A stretch of 64,000 nt of DNA from Macrocybe gigantea (taxonomy: Eukaryota; Basidiomycota; Agaricomycetes; Agaricales; Callistosporiaceae), in assembly GCA_011319805.1 (NCBI GenBank), contig SJRY01000320.1, positions 124,001-188,000 on the forward strand, in the 5' to 3' direction. The notes under the pieces are model-generated. The model saw only the letters and a program-made list of their open reading frames with translations. It searched no databases and had not been told where the DNA came from. Of the stretch, positions 24,137 through 36,900 are shown piece by piece. Every line of letters begins with the position of its first letter. Within the stretch, counting starts at the first letter, position 1. The position numbers and the translations under genes were made by a program.

Positions 24137-25399
24137 TCATATGGTCCAGTATGACCCTATAAGCCACATAATGCAAGCGACGATCATCCATACCGTTAAG
24201 CTGTCGTTCCTGTCGTTCTTCATAACTATATTCGAAAACGCATCCACTGAATGATCTAGCTTATCGTCAATCTGAACGTCGGATATGACAGACATTCGAA
24301 TAAATTCACCGGCCGTGATATGTGAGGCCTCCAGACTTGCTAGTCCACTCCCGATCAAGCGAAGATCGTGGAATAATCGCTTTGAATGGTCTGATCATGT
24401 GTGACTGGGCGGTACCGTGGCACAGATGCAACTTGTCCCTCACTTGCTGTAACAACGTCGAAGACTACCCGTTTCTGCTCAGCAGACTCCTCTTCAACCA
24501 GTGCATGGAAGCGGAGTCTGGCTAGGATCTCCTTCACGTCTCTCTTTGTGTCTGTGGCAATAACAAGCTAAGTTATGTAAAAATAGCAATTTTAGTTCAA
24601 AATTTCGATATGCTGGGGCTACTGACCGTGATCTCGTGGATGAGCTCGAATAGCATTTTATTGTGGTTATTGATGATCATCCGGACCTGGTCAAGCATGA
24701 TGAATTCTTTTCCAAATTTAAGTAGTTTTTCTCCAAGGCGCTGACTACCATGGCTCTCCGTAAATTTGATTAGCTCGTTTCGGAATTCATCCATGACCCT
24801 AGCAGTAAAGAGGACGCGATGGACGTGATATCTCGCACGACTGCCTCATCAAACTAAATACCTTGCAAGGGGTCTGCCCAGGATTTCATCTGCTCGTTTC
24901 AGTTCACCATACCCCTCAACTAAAGATGCGATTTCTTCATAGCGGTGCCTGAGATTTTTCCACTCCGCCTTCGCAATCTTTATGCCCTGTGAGGCTATCA
25001 GTCGGGATCGATCAACATATAATGCGCGGTATTGACCTCGAGACGGTTGATCAACTCCAGTAGCCCTTTTGCAGCGCTGCCAATCCACAGAAGGTTGACA
25101 TTAACCAAAGATTGGAGAGCGAGTTTAAAAGTTTCGAATGAAGTTTCTGAGAGCGTGAGTTGGCTCGGGTAGGACTTGGCGGTGTTTGCTGGTGGCGCAT
25201 GACGCTGATCGCAACTGGATGTACGTGGTTGATCCACCTGTCCTGCGTTTGTTGCCAGAGGCACGTCCCTGTCTGTCGGATGTCGTCCATCCCGTAAGCC
25301 GGTGTCTTCTTTTGCTCTACCAAGGACGACGTTCAGATTAGGGATTACAAGGGGGCCTTTCATGAATTTTGAATGAAGATAGCGGCGGACTGTAGTCAT
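24137..25399 (-). CDS. Helical protein with C-terminal membrane anchor, unknown function
   Basis: Not firmly recognised. Exons join in phase: 25399-25037, 24986-24862, 24798-24627 and 24567-24137; introns are 50, 63 and 59 nt. The N-terminal part contains a helical block with LALQSLVNVNLLWIGSAAKG, IAKAEWKNLRHRYEEIASLV, DEFRNELIKFTESHGSQRLG and MIINNHNKMLFELIHEIT, which resembles the N-terminal helical regions of some basidiomycete STAND/NLR-like proteins; that is an impression only. The last exon continues with DVKEILARLRFHALVEEE and, after one apparently missing base near 24395, reaches FHDLRLIGSGLASLEASHIT and the end SLTVWMIVACIMWLIGSYWTI, a single hydrophobic segment at the very C-terminus. 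No nucleotide-binding domain follows, so if STAND-related it is a truncated form. Confidence 0.5.
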
Positions 25400-27155
25400 T
25401 ATGAGTCAGGCAATCCTGCTTAAAAACTCGATTGTTAGGAAGAAGGTGGCGCAGTCAGCTTATGCACTGGATGAATGGCGGTGCGCCTTATACGTAACGT
25501 GGGCTGCTTCACAGCATTACTAAGGCCCCATTCGAGTAGGAAGGCTTGCTCGGCTTAGGTCCAACAGTAGAATGCTCATAATTCAGCCAGGTGAGCAGCA
25601 GCAGTTCATACGCATTGAATGCCAGCTCAAAGATGGGACCCTGATCTAGTGACAGGGAATTGCAGCGCTTTTTGAATCGCGCAGGATGATGAAATAGCAT
25701 GTGTGCATCAAGCTGGCACTTACGAGTATTGCAACAAAGCGAACCTAGGCTGAGGCCAAGGAAACTGTCAGCGCTAGAAGAGATCCAGAGAGGGAGCACT
25801 GTACAATACTGATCAGGGCGTATACCGACTATCCTGCAGACGGCCCAAAACCTCAGGCAGATGCTCGGCCTTCGACCGAATGATGCGGGAAACTGATAAT
25901 AAGGACTTCGGCCGAACGGTTGCTGAATCTCTCTCCGGCTTCACCGCTCTTCTCTGATGAGATCGAATGCTGGCGCTCATTGAGATCGTCTGCGTTCACT
26001 AAAATGCTCAGCGCCTAGTTTGATAGCAAACCGTATGCCTGGGATGCCGGAAATAATGTTGTTCCATGGCGTGGGCGACAAGCTAAACGCTTTCCCCTAC
26101 TCGCTCCGCAATTACAATCTCCGCGATTCGCGCGGGGATTTCTGAACAGCCTTTGGATCTCGTGATCCTCGGGAACGGCTATGGGTGAGAACAGAATTCC
26201 ACAGCTGTTGGAGTTTGAGATCGTAACGTCATTGGCAGTTCGGCGCGGAGTGGGCATAAACCGGGGTGCCTTATTGGACGATGAGCGGATATCTTATGGG
26301 CCATGACGTGCCTCATAGAGATGTGTTGCGCATTATGCACGATTCACTGGACATGCCGTTTGCCATGTTGATGCCGAACAAGGTCCGGTGATTGCGACAA
26401 AAAGTATAGTAGCATGTTCGCAGAGACGTATAGGGCAGCAGAGGACGCGACAGCAAGGAAGACGGGATGCAGCACGGCGCCAAATCCGCTGCTTTTGCAG
26501 CCAGAACCTGCTAACCGCGTGCACACACGTCGCTCACGCAAGGCTGACACGGGTCGTCTCTTGGCCTCCTGAACCAGGGACGACTTGCCGCCTGCTTGGA
26601 GCGGTCCCGCAGTGGAACCGATTGTCTGGTGTAAAGGTGACTCTGAAGAGGGGGGAGAAGGAGCCAGCAGAGATCTGGGCCAGGTAGGGATGCATAAACC
26701 ATGCCTTGTCATAGTCGGTCGTGCATTAGAGAATTAACCTTGCCGTGTACAAAGGTTGCAAGGCTGAGAGGGATTGTTTAGCAAATTTCGTCGGGTTTCC
26801 GAGATGAGGAACTTGAAGAGGTATAACGTTCGTAGTCATGTGACTGTCGGCTACATGATGTCGGCGATGGTCAGCTCTTTGCCCGACGCCTCTTTTGACG
26901 GCAGAAATTCATGTTGATTGGTCCAGCAGGGACACTGACATTGTGTAGATGACAAACAGGGCCAATTCAACCGACCTATAGTACTGTGGCTAGAACAAGC
27001 AATGAGGAGAGCGGGAAAAAATATGAAGTCAATAACAACAACAATTATGTGCAACGAACGTAAAGTTAATGGGACAAGCAAAAAGGAGGAAAGAAATAGC
27101 CAGTACAATTGTCCGAACCATTCGACCCAATCAGCGAAAGACCGCTAGGCATTAG
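25400..27155. other. Gene-free stretch
   Basis: No gene is supported. A minus-strand piece near 25530-25720 (GPIFELAFNAYELLLLTWLN) has a coding look but no splice context. Around 27000-27155 the sequence probably belongs to the 3' untranslated region of the HMG-box gene. Confidence 0.4.
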
Positions 27156-28275
27156 CTATGCCTTGCCAGACTTCTTTTTCTTATCTTTCGGAGGTGGCGC
27201 GGCGGGTGCTTTTGTCGATCTCGGCCTCTTAGTGACAGGGGCCTGCTCTTCCTCTTCACTGCTGGTCTCGCTCTCCTCGTCATTAGCCTTACCCTTAACC
27301 TCTTCCTCGTCAGACGACTCAGCCGCGGAGCTCTCTGATGCATCACTGCTCGGTGTCGGCGCGGCAGCTTTGGGTTCTGGTGCTGCAGCAGGTGGAGTCT
27401 GTTGTGCGGCTGCTTTCGGTGCGCGTGAGCGCGGTGCTGCCTTTTTCGACTAAAGATCAAAGTGTGAGAGGACATCAATAATGCAGGAAGAGGACCGAGA
27501 GCGTACGGCGAGGGCTGCAGCTGCCGCTGCATTGGCGGCTGCGACTTCCTCGGGTGAGCGGGCGTCATACGCCTTTTTTTCTTGAGAATACTGCTCCTTC
27601 GCGCTGGCGACGGCATTATGGTAGACCTATGACACAGAACGCGTCAGATCATGTGCACCGCGGTACGACGCGTGCAGGGCGTTGACGCGACTCACGGCCT
27701 TATCTTCTTCGGGCATTTCGGCCCAAAGCCTAGCAATCATGGCGAGCAGCTCCGAGTTGGTGAGGTTGGGGTGCTTTTCGCGCAGGTCCTTGCGTATCTC
27801 GTTCTGGAACATGATGTAGGATGACGCGGGGCGCTTTGGCGCGTTGGGGTCGCGCGGTTTGCGTTTACGTTTCGTGGGCTCTTCCTCGAACGCGGCGGCC
27901 TTGCGCTTCTTACCCTTAGCCGCGGCATCTTGTTCTGATTTGGGGAGGAAAAAAAAAAAGGAGGAGCGATCAGACGCGTGATCGGGCGGAGGCGGAGAGC
28001 GCGGGGTGGAGACGAAGGCGTTTTTTTTTTTTTTGTTCCGCTGGTACTTACCGGGGATCAGGCCGCCTGCAGCGGCACCCTGGACGAATTTGGACTGTTC
28101 GAGGGATGTGGCAAAGGTCTCAGCTATGCTGGCACAATTGCGAAGGGTTTCGGCGACGGTGTTGAGATTTGCAGCGAACTAAACAGCTATCTGATTAAAT
28201 GATGTGTGACGAGGAAAAGGATGAAATGCGGACCTGCATTGCTTGGATGGCGAGCTTGGCGTAGTCGTCGGCCAT
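27156..28275 (-). CDS. HMG-box chromatin protein
   Basis: Small nuclear DNA-binding protein with one HMG box. Five exons: 28275-28234, 28178-28052, 27928-27696, 27626-27507, 27449-27156. It starts MADDYAKLAIQAMQ, followed by a helical N-terminal region (FAANLNTVAETLRNCASIAE), a basic linker (TKRKRKPRDPNAPKRP), the HMG box (SSYIMFQNEIRKDL, LTNSELLAMIARLWAEMPEE, YHNAVASAKEQYSQEKKAYD), and an Ala/Ser/Glu-rich acidic tail with a final basic KDKKKKSGKA. The layout recalls fungal Nhp10/Hmo-type proteins, but I do not assign a specific orthologue. The frame is intact throughout. It begins 315 bp from the PNUTS-like gene, head to head. Confidence 0.88.
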
Positions 28276-28590
28276 CGCTGAATAGAAAGTCGAAGTTGAA
28301 CAGAGTCTTTTCTCACTGTTTGTCTCAGTCTGATCGTGGGAAATAAATTAAAGCGGAGCTTGAATTGGATTATATGGCCTGTCCGCCCATCCAGCCCGCC
28401 AACAAAAGCCCGCACAGACCAGCTGCCGCAGCGAAGCCCGCCGAGAGTATTGGGAAGTGCGCCCGCATCGCTGTCGGGGCCCGTGTAGTGCCAGCGTTCG
28501 TCAAATAAGCCGGTTGTAGTTGCCCTGTGCGGCCTCTGAGCCTCGATATTGAAAAAAAGACAGAAAACAGAGATCACAAAAAAAGTCTCC
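28276..28590. promoter_or_regulatory. Shared upstream region of HMG-box and PNUTS-like genes
   Basis: 315 bp between two divergent start codons. There is an A-rich run near 28553-28583 just before the plus-strand start. Shared promoter function is inferred from position; no specific element is recognised. Confidence 0.45.
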
Positions 28591-31500
28591 ATGGATTCGA
28601 GTCTGTATGGCCAATGGCAGCTCCTGTCTGACAACTCCCCGCCCGCCGACGACTGGCAAAAGGACCGCCATCCATCGACGCAGCAGCCACACCAGCGGCG
28701 GCGCCTGCTGCCTCCCCGCTCGCTGCTGCGTCCTCTTTGGATCTCTCCGAATTTGCCTCGCTGGCCGACATCGGAGGTGAGATATCATATCAATTCTGTA
28801 AAAACCGCCCTTCTCTTGTTCAATGCACACCCACGCTGACCTCCAACACAGCACCCTCGTCATCCCCCACTCAATCTTTCTATCCGCCGTTCCAGCACAA
28901 TGGTTACTATGTGTCGACTCCGTACCCCACCATCCCGTACGGCTCCGTTGCCTGGTCGACATCCTCGCATGTGCCACTTTCAAACTACTCTACTTTGAAT
29001 GGCGCGACAACAGGCAGCACGTCATCCATGCCACAACCCTCCTCGCCCCAGTCTTCGCCACCATCTCAGGACCAGCAGCAGCAGCATTCGCCCAAGCCGC
29101 AATCTCAACCGCATCCATCGCAGACACAGTCTCAGTCTCCTCCGCAGCCCATGATAATCGAGTGAGGACTTCTAATCATGCCAAAGAGATTTTTTTCCGA
29201 GCCTAAGTGTACTTTTCATTTTCACAGCCCAGCCCTGACGACCTTGAATGGCTCGGCCACTAATATGCAACACTATCCTCATGCTAATTATGCCGCACAA
29301 TCTTCTCAATCGACACAACAGCAACAAACGCAACAGGCACAACAACGCAATCCATATCAATATGCAACGCATCTGCATCATCCCTCATTGTCGTATACCC
29401 ATGCATCTCCTTACTTCCAGCAGCAGCAGCAGCACTCTTCGCCCCAGGGCACCCTCTCTCCGCAAGCCCTCCATTCGTCCTCTACTTCCGTCATGTCGAC
29501 CATCATGCCTTCCCAGTTTTACTCGCCCCTACAGCAGCAGCAGCACTCATCCGCTGTTGCTTCTGCTGCTCTCTCCGGCCCTTCGCCGCAGGAGCTCAAG
29601 GCGCAGCTTCAGGCATCCTTGAAGCCGCTCCTCCAAGCGTCCGCATTCACGGGCGCGCAGGCCGTGAATACGCTTGTCGATCGCGTACTTGATTACGGCT
29701 CGCATGAAGTCGACGCGGGCACGCGATTGGAGATCTTGACCAGGATCAGAGATGGCGCAGGTAACCACTATTTCCGGGCTTGGTCGGAGAATAGTTCTGC
29801 CATTGATATCACGCGTGAATGGCTGAAAGCCGCGTTTGTGGCCAAGAGCGACAGTCAGCTGGTTGAGACTATTATGCCCTTGCTACATGTGAGCATTTTG
29901 GGACGACCGCGTTTGAAGAAAGATAACAAACTTGAATCGTTTTGCTCAGATTATCGATCGTTTGCCCATGACAGTCGAATCCTTGAAAGCTTCCAAATTG
30001 GGTAAGCTCGTGGTGAAACTCGTCAAAGAACCTCCGTCGCCTGGTGAGTGTCTGATTTCTCCTCACAATCTGCCCGTCCCATATATTGTAATCTTTTGCA
30101 CTCCAACGCTGCGCCTTCTTCCGAGCTTGAGTGAAATCATGCCGTTTCCTTCTAAAATATCTAAACGACGTACAATAATACATGTATCTAACTCATCTCT
30201 TTCTATCTTTTTTCTTCGATTGCGCTTCGGAATGCAGCGATCAAGGATATGGCTTCGAACATCGAGCGAAGGTGGCGTCAAATCGTGTCTGGTGCGGACG
30301 GGACGTCCAAATCAACCGACAATAATACGATAGAGGGTGAGTCCATGCCGGCCCGCTTACCCGGATCTATCAACGAAGCCGCTGATGCGATTTGAATAAA
30401 GACTCAAAAACCAAGAAACGCAAATCCAGCGACAGCGTGTCCGCCAGGAGTCTTCCGCCAGCCAAGAAAGCCGCCACAGGAGGTTCCTCGAGCTCATCGT
30501 CATTATCGTCGTCGTACGGAGCTTCAGGCTCGAAGAATGTCGTCACGAAAAAGGAGGTCAAACCGGTCGTGGCAGCACTCAAGGACGCCAAGTCGGACGC
30601 GTCGTTCTTCTCCGCTCCCAAGCCAAAGAACAAGCTCCCGAGCTTCAAGAAGGCGCCTCCTGCGCCTTCGTCTACGCAGAGCAAACAGGAGCCGGCGGCG
30701 AACGTGGCACAGCCATCCTCGATTGATCCGTTCCAGGAGGCGCTCAAGTCAATGGCAAAGTCACGGAGGGATTCCCCCGCGGTCTCGACGCCTCCTGCTG
30801 CGGCAACGGGCACGCCACCTCAGGCTTCGAGTTCGACGACGACGATGACCAAGAACGGGAAGAAAAGGAAGACTGTCACGTGGGCCGCAGACGACCAGCT
30901 CGAGGCGATACGATTCATTGAGAAAGCTGTCTATGACGACGATCCAGTAGATGTCAGCTATTCTCTTTCATTTGCGGGTTTTGTAATATACATTAATATT
31001 TTTCTCTTTTTTCTCTTCAATTTTCTTGCTGGGGCAATTTGTGGCCTTTTTTTTTTTGCTATTACACAGGGTACACATACATCACACAACCTGCGCGATT
31101 TGGACCGCGGCGAAGGGGCGGCGTTGCATGCGCATGTCTTTGAAGAGACCGTTGATTGGTCTGAACCCCTCCGTAAGCAAATAGATTTTCTCATGCCCAA
31201 CAAAATGAATCATTCTAAATCAATGTTGATCCTTCCCCCCCCTTCCCGTGACCCATTATTATTCGTTCTCCATCGACCAGTGGTGGAGATTCCAATAGAT
31301 ATTGAGGTGCCCCCGCGCGGGAAGGCAGCGCGGAGAAGGTGGCCAGGAGCAGCGCGAGCAGACGGCGCTTGGCGCGCTATACATGTCTCCCGCGCACATC
31401 CCCGACACACCAGCCGAACCCTCGCACGTGATCCCCGAAGAGGAAGTCGACATGGGAGCCAAACAATGACGACTGGGCCAGAGGTCGACGCGATCTTCTG

Positions 31501-32212
31501 GAGCAATGGCGGCGAGCCCGTCATGCCTGCGTCGCACTCGGCCTCCGTCGCGGACCTCGTCGGCCAGCTCGCAGTCGGTAATGTTGACCCTGCACTAGGT
31601 GGTGCGCAGTTTAACGGGCAGGGCTTGGACCTCAAGTCGGTCGGCCTCGACGCGAGCGCGACCTTGTCTGCCGTGCAGGCACTCCCTCCAGAGCAGATCC
31701 AACAGCTCCTGACGCAGCTGCAGACGTCGACGATGTATTCTCAGCAGAACTCTGGGCATTTTGGTGCTGGCGCCGATCAGCAGCAGCAACAGACGTCTTG
31801 GCCGACGCACGCGGCAGAGTATGGTCAAGGGGTCTTTGAGGACGGCGACCGTTCGTGGTCGACGTCGTCGGCTTCTGACAGCAGAGGTCGCGGAAGTCGC
31901 GGTGGACGAGGACGGGGGCGTGGAAGAGGTGACGATAGTGGATATAGACACATTAGGAGAAAACCATGCAGTTTTTTTGCGGCAGGAAGGCGAGCATCTA
32001 AAATATTCTTTTCTTATCCCTTTCTTTTCCGCCCATTTCATCTGCGCCACCCACACAGAATCTCGCTCCTTTCATCCTCAGCGTTTATCCTAAATGGAGT
32101 TAGTCTCGAACAGTCTTGCTGATTCTTTTTTTGGTCCTTTTTCTTTGAAATCAACAGATGCAAATATGGCGATCAGTGTGACTTTTCACATGATCTTGCC
32201 AGTTTTTCCTGA
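28591..32212 (+). CDS. PNUTS-like protein: TFIIS N-terminal domain, RVxF-type motif, CCCH zinc finger
   Basis: Nuclear protein with the domain order of metazoan PNUTS (PPP1R10), the targeting subunit of protein phosphatase 1 in transcription termination. Nine exons: 28591-28776, 28852-29161, 29228-29888, 29950-30043, 30238-30336, 30402-30952, 31070-31172, 31281-31989, 32158-32212. It has a Gln/Ser-rich N-terminus (start MDSSLYGQWQLLSDN), a TFIIS-N (LW) domain (IIDRLPMTVESLKASKLGKL, VVKLVKEPPS, IKDMASNIERRWRQIV), KKRKTVTWAAD (KTVTW fits a PP1-docking RVxF motif), an RGG-rich stretch (GRGSRGGRGRGRGRG), and the finger C-x7-C-x5-C-x3-H (CSFFAAGRCKYGDQCDFSH) ending ASFS. The last intron uses a GC donor. 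Frame repairs are needed near 28658-28664, 31321-31326, 31340-31345 and 31458-31468. The last three sum to one codon. Confidence 0.82.
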
Positions 32213-33918
32213 AATGGGAACAAACTGGCGCTTATCGGCGATCCGCAGTATTGCGGCGCGTCGTTATACCTCGTTCAAGGACGATATTCGCTGGTTGCCG
32301 GCGGTACGATGAGTGGGAAAGGAGGTCAAGGCAGGGCAGAGCGCTTGCGGTTTCGTTGTTTCGAACTTGCGTCTTTTTTTATTCGACTCGGTGCAACGCC
32401 ATGTATATGGTTCTTGTAATCTATTTCCGGGCCACGGGACCTCCTTTGCAGGCGCTATACTCTGTTGGGAATGATCTCGTTTCCTTTTTCTTCGCAGGAC
32501 ACTCAGGCCTGTTGGGGCTTAGTCTGTTCCCTCGCAAGTTTTTTTTGTCTCTACAGTATATCTTTATTGTCTTATCTTCTTTATCCTGTTCATTCCATTT
32601 CAGTATGACGATTAGAATAGAATAGACACGATTACATATATAACGAATATACATATTTTCTGGTCATCTGCAACGATCCGACGCAAAAGCGGTGGAGTTG
32701 CACTGCCAGTGTTGTACCATCATTGACATGCTGTAGTTGACATGTCAAAGTCATTCGTATCGTCAAATCGGTGCAATTGACGTTGACGACTTGGCCATAA
32801 TAGGAAATGACACTTTCCATATATGGCATGCTGACTCTAACGTCATTTTGCTCCACCTGCGCAATGACGACCATGCGAATACCAACCACTTGCGCCACTG
32901 GTCACTTGAATGGAACAATGTGCCAGGTTGACATGGACGCCAATCCAACTTGTTGATTCTTTTTTGACTTGAATGCACGAAATGGAGTGATGAACTACGA
33001 CTGTGTGAATTGGCTTTCAACAAGCTTCTGGGACTGGCTGCGGGCCAATGAACTGTTACTTCTAATTGATGACATTCTCAACGACGAGTAGCGTTTGTCT
33101 GTCAACAGCCTAGCCGTATATGGTATCCTATTTCTAAATATAGCACCTCCATCTGACTTGCCCAGCACTGGGTTACAGACACCGCCGAAGAGAATAGGTT
33201 CATCGTCCATTGTCCAAGTCAGTTTCTCACCAAGGTCGCTGTCATAAATACGGCATGACAGGTCTCACGCGCCGTACCATCTTCGAGAACAATGGGATCT
33301 GTGTTTTTATTGTGGTCGACTTTTTTTTTCTCTTTCGGGGGCAGCTATGGTTCAAGGAAAGGGTAGGGGAGATGATGTCGAGGGGTTATACAAAGTACAA
33401 GGGATATAAATAAATACGTGGCTGATAAGACATATCGTAAAACGGAAAAGAAAAAGTGAGGAAGAGTAAAGAAAGAATATCCGCAAAAAAAAAAAAAGGT
33501 AAGGTACAATCTAAACACAACAAAAAAATTGGAAGGCACAGCCGACAGATGTGGTGGGATGAACGGGGCAGGGGGTTGATACTGTAACTTAAAACGCGTG
33601 CCGAGTATACCTGTGGGGTAGGGCAAAGAATGGATACACATGGAAGTAGGACCAAAAGACAAGGCAGAGAACAAAGGATTCCAAAACACACACACACACA
33701 TAAGGAAAGGGACGGGGGGATAAAGAGACCGAGAATGTGAGCACACGACACGACGAGATGAGCAGCAGCAACGCAGAGTGCAAGACGCGAGACAACGGAA
33801 TGCAGGGTTCGGGGGGGCCGAGAATGAGGGTGAGCAGGTTGAAGCAATGATTATGATTAAAGAAAAAATCAAAAAAAAAAAATGATGAAAGCGACGAAAG
33901 CAGGACACCAGCACGAGC
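32213..33918. other. Gene-free stretch between two convergent genes
   Basis: 1.7 kb between the ends of the PNUTS-like gene (+) and the LDB1-like gene (-). No gene is supported. It holds an AC dinucleotide run near 33686-33700 and several A or T runs, and probably both 3' untranslated regions. Confidence 0.45.
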
Positions 33919-36900
33919 CTAACCAGCCGTCCGGCCCTTTCGTCGCATCGGTTTTTTGGGCGGCGGCTGGTCATTGGTGCTAATGGTCGGCGAAGCCGTC
34001 TCGGAGCCCTGCTTGCGCTTGAGCGACGTATGCGCAAGAGAGGGCGTGTTCGTCGCGCCAGACGACACGGACGGCGACGCCGCAGTCACCGCACCCGCCG
34101 CCATCTGCTGCTGCTGCTGCTGAGACGGATTCGGCTGCTGCTGCTGGCCCCCTGAGCAGACGCCTGCGACGCAGCAAGCTGTTGCTGTTGCGTCATAAGC
34201 TGGCCCGGTTGCTGCTGCTGCTGCTGTTGTTGTTGCGTCTGTTGAGGAATCGTCTTGTGCTGCTTTTGCGGGGAATTGCTCACGCTGCCCGGCGTCGTTC
34301 TAGGCGAGGCGGACGTAGCGGCAGGGGTGTTGTTGGACGTCGGATTCGTCACGGAGGGCGGCGCGCTAGAGTAGAGCGTCACTGATGGCGAGGGTGCAAC
34401 GCTGCTACCGGCGTTCTGCATGGAATTGAACGGAGGCCCGCTATTCGGGCCAGGTCCGAGAAAATTTGGTGCAGGGACGATCATCCCACCAAACACCTGC
34501 TTGTCACGAATCTGGAAAGCAAACTGTTTCAGAGCATCTGCAAAAGACAATCAACGACGAATGTCGTCAAGTTCAGCTTCAGTAACAACTCACCAAGAGG
34601 ACCGAGATCCGTCCCTGTCGAAAAGGCTATGAGATCAGACATTTGACTGACACTTTCCGCCAGCTGCACATGTCCCACGTCATTAAGCGAAAGCCGGGGA
34701 TTAAAAAAAAAAGCTAGAGAAGCGAACCTCGAGACACCGCATCGTCGCCTGCGGGATTCCAAACGCGTTGACAGGCTCTCCTGGGATCGACGCACGCTCA
34801 ATCACCACCCGCGGCTCTTCCCATTTTTTGTCCTCCTCCAGCTGCTGCGACATCCCCGCTCCCGTTGCTCCTACCGCCGCCGCCATTGCCGCAGTCGTCC
34901 CATTCGGCGTGGGAGTCAGCACATTGCGCATCCGGGGCGTCTTGGGCGCCTCTGATATCCTCGCGCCGAGAATCGAGTCGAGGGAGATATACTTGTCGTG
35001 ATAATTCGCGTCGAACTGAAATTCCTCAAACCTGAGATACGTCGCGGGCGAAGCGGCGGCGATGTTGGCACCGGTGGAGCTCTGAGGCGGCGGCGGCGCT
35101 ACGACAACGTGCACGGTGAGCGGGCCACGGAGGGTTACGGTGTAGCCGTTGCTGTACTTGTACGTCCAGACGGCGGCGACGCATTCGACGACGGCGTGAT
35201 CAGGGCCCCAGAGGCGCTCGCGTGCGCCATCGAGGGAGAGTGTCATCGACTTGACGCCAGACTGCGTCGTGACGAGAAAAAAGCGGGGCATGATCGGTAC
35301 GCCGATTTCTGAGGGTAGGTACGAAGGGGTCGGTCATTGCTCGGACGGTTGGAGAATAAGCGTGAGTACGCACCAAAAGGTTTTGCCTCGACGCGCTGTT
35401 GTCTTCCAGAGCGTGAGCCTCATTGCGGCTTTTGGAGTGAAATATTCGTGTACGAGCTCTTCCCACCAGGACAGCTGCCATTTCTATACAACACACTTAA
35501 CGACTAACCTGGAACAAATTCAGGGACACGCACCGATAATTTTTCGCTGGACAAGACACCACTGAACTGCAACAACCGTATCAAGCCCTGTCCATTACCA
35601 AGAGACACGCTAAGCCGTCCGATGAGAAGAAAATCAGCGAAACGCGTCCGAGCCAGATACACATCACACAACTCACCCTGACGGCGCAGACGGTTGCGTA
35701 CCCATCGTCCCAGACACCTGCATACCATCAGGAGCGCCAGGCGGGGGTGGTGGGGCGGTAGACGGACCGGCGACGCCTGGCGGCTGTGGCGGTCGCGGAG
35801 CGATAGGCATGTGTTGGTGCGGGTGCTGATGCGGATGCGGGTGTGGGCCAGGCCCAGGGCCGGTAATTTGCTGTCCGGGGGCGGGGGGAGACCCGTGTGG
35901 TGCGACACGACCATGCGCGTGCTGCCAGGCGGACCCGGGGGCGGAGGCGCACCGGCGGGTAGCGAAGGTATAGAGGAACGCGGCGTGCGGGGTTGCTGTT
36001 GCTGTTGCTGCTGCTGGACCTGATGCTGCGGGTGCGGGGGATGATGCGAGCGGTGCTGCTGCTGCGAGGGCGGTCGGGGTATGCTCTGGGGTTGGGACTG
36101 GGGCCGCTGCGGCTGCGCGTTCATGTGATCTGGGTGATTCGTCGGCGACGCGTGTGCATGCAACACATGTTGTTGTTGTTGCTGCTGTTGCTGATGATGA
36201 TGCGGCCCAGGATGATGCTGCTGATGTGGATGTTGCTGCTGCTGTTGTTGAGGGAGGGGCGGGTGGTGACTGTTGTGATTATGATTATGCGACGGTGGGC
36301 GCGGTGGCGGAGGGCCCATCCCGCCTGGCATGGCGCCAAAGTGCATCGCGTAGCCCTCTGGGCTCGCCTTCATCTGCTCAAACTGCTGCGCGGGGGTGAG
36401 GGGAAAATTAGACGCGCGGCCGGGCGTGCCGGCGCCGGGGGGCATATCGGGCATCCCGATTGGGGGCGTCGACGACGGCACCATAGGGAACTGCGCGCCG
36501 TTGATCGCACTGGGCATGCGCCCTGCGCCAGCGTTGGCGCCGCCATGCGCTTGCGGTGGTGGAGGTGGGGCGAACTGGGCGTTGGGGAAGCCGATGAAGG
36601 ACATGGCGCCGTCATCGACGGAGGCAGAGCCCATCTGTTGTTGCTGCTGCTGAGGACGGTTCATATTGACGGGTGTATGCGAGGGCCCAGGCGTCGCGAT
36701 GGACATACGTGGTGTGTGCGTCTGCGAGTGCGTGCCGCCAGGGCGCGGGAGGACGGTACGCCACTTGGAAAAGGGCTCTGGTGCTGATGCAGCGAGGGCG
36801 GCATACCGAGTGTATGCGGGAGCGATGGCGGTTGAGGGAGACTGTTCATGAGTTGCTGCTGCTGCTGCTGCTGTTGTTGTTGTTGCTGTTGGGGCTGGCC

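Noticed and set aside
33686..33700. AC dinucleotide run
   Set aside because: Ordinary short microsatellite; mentioned in the gap entry only.
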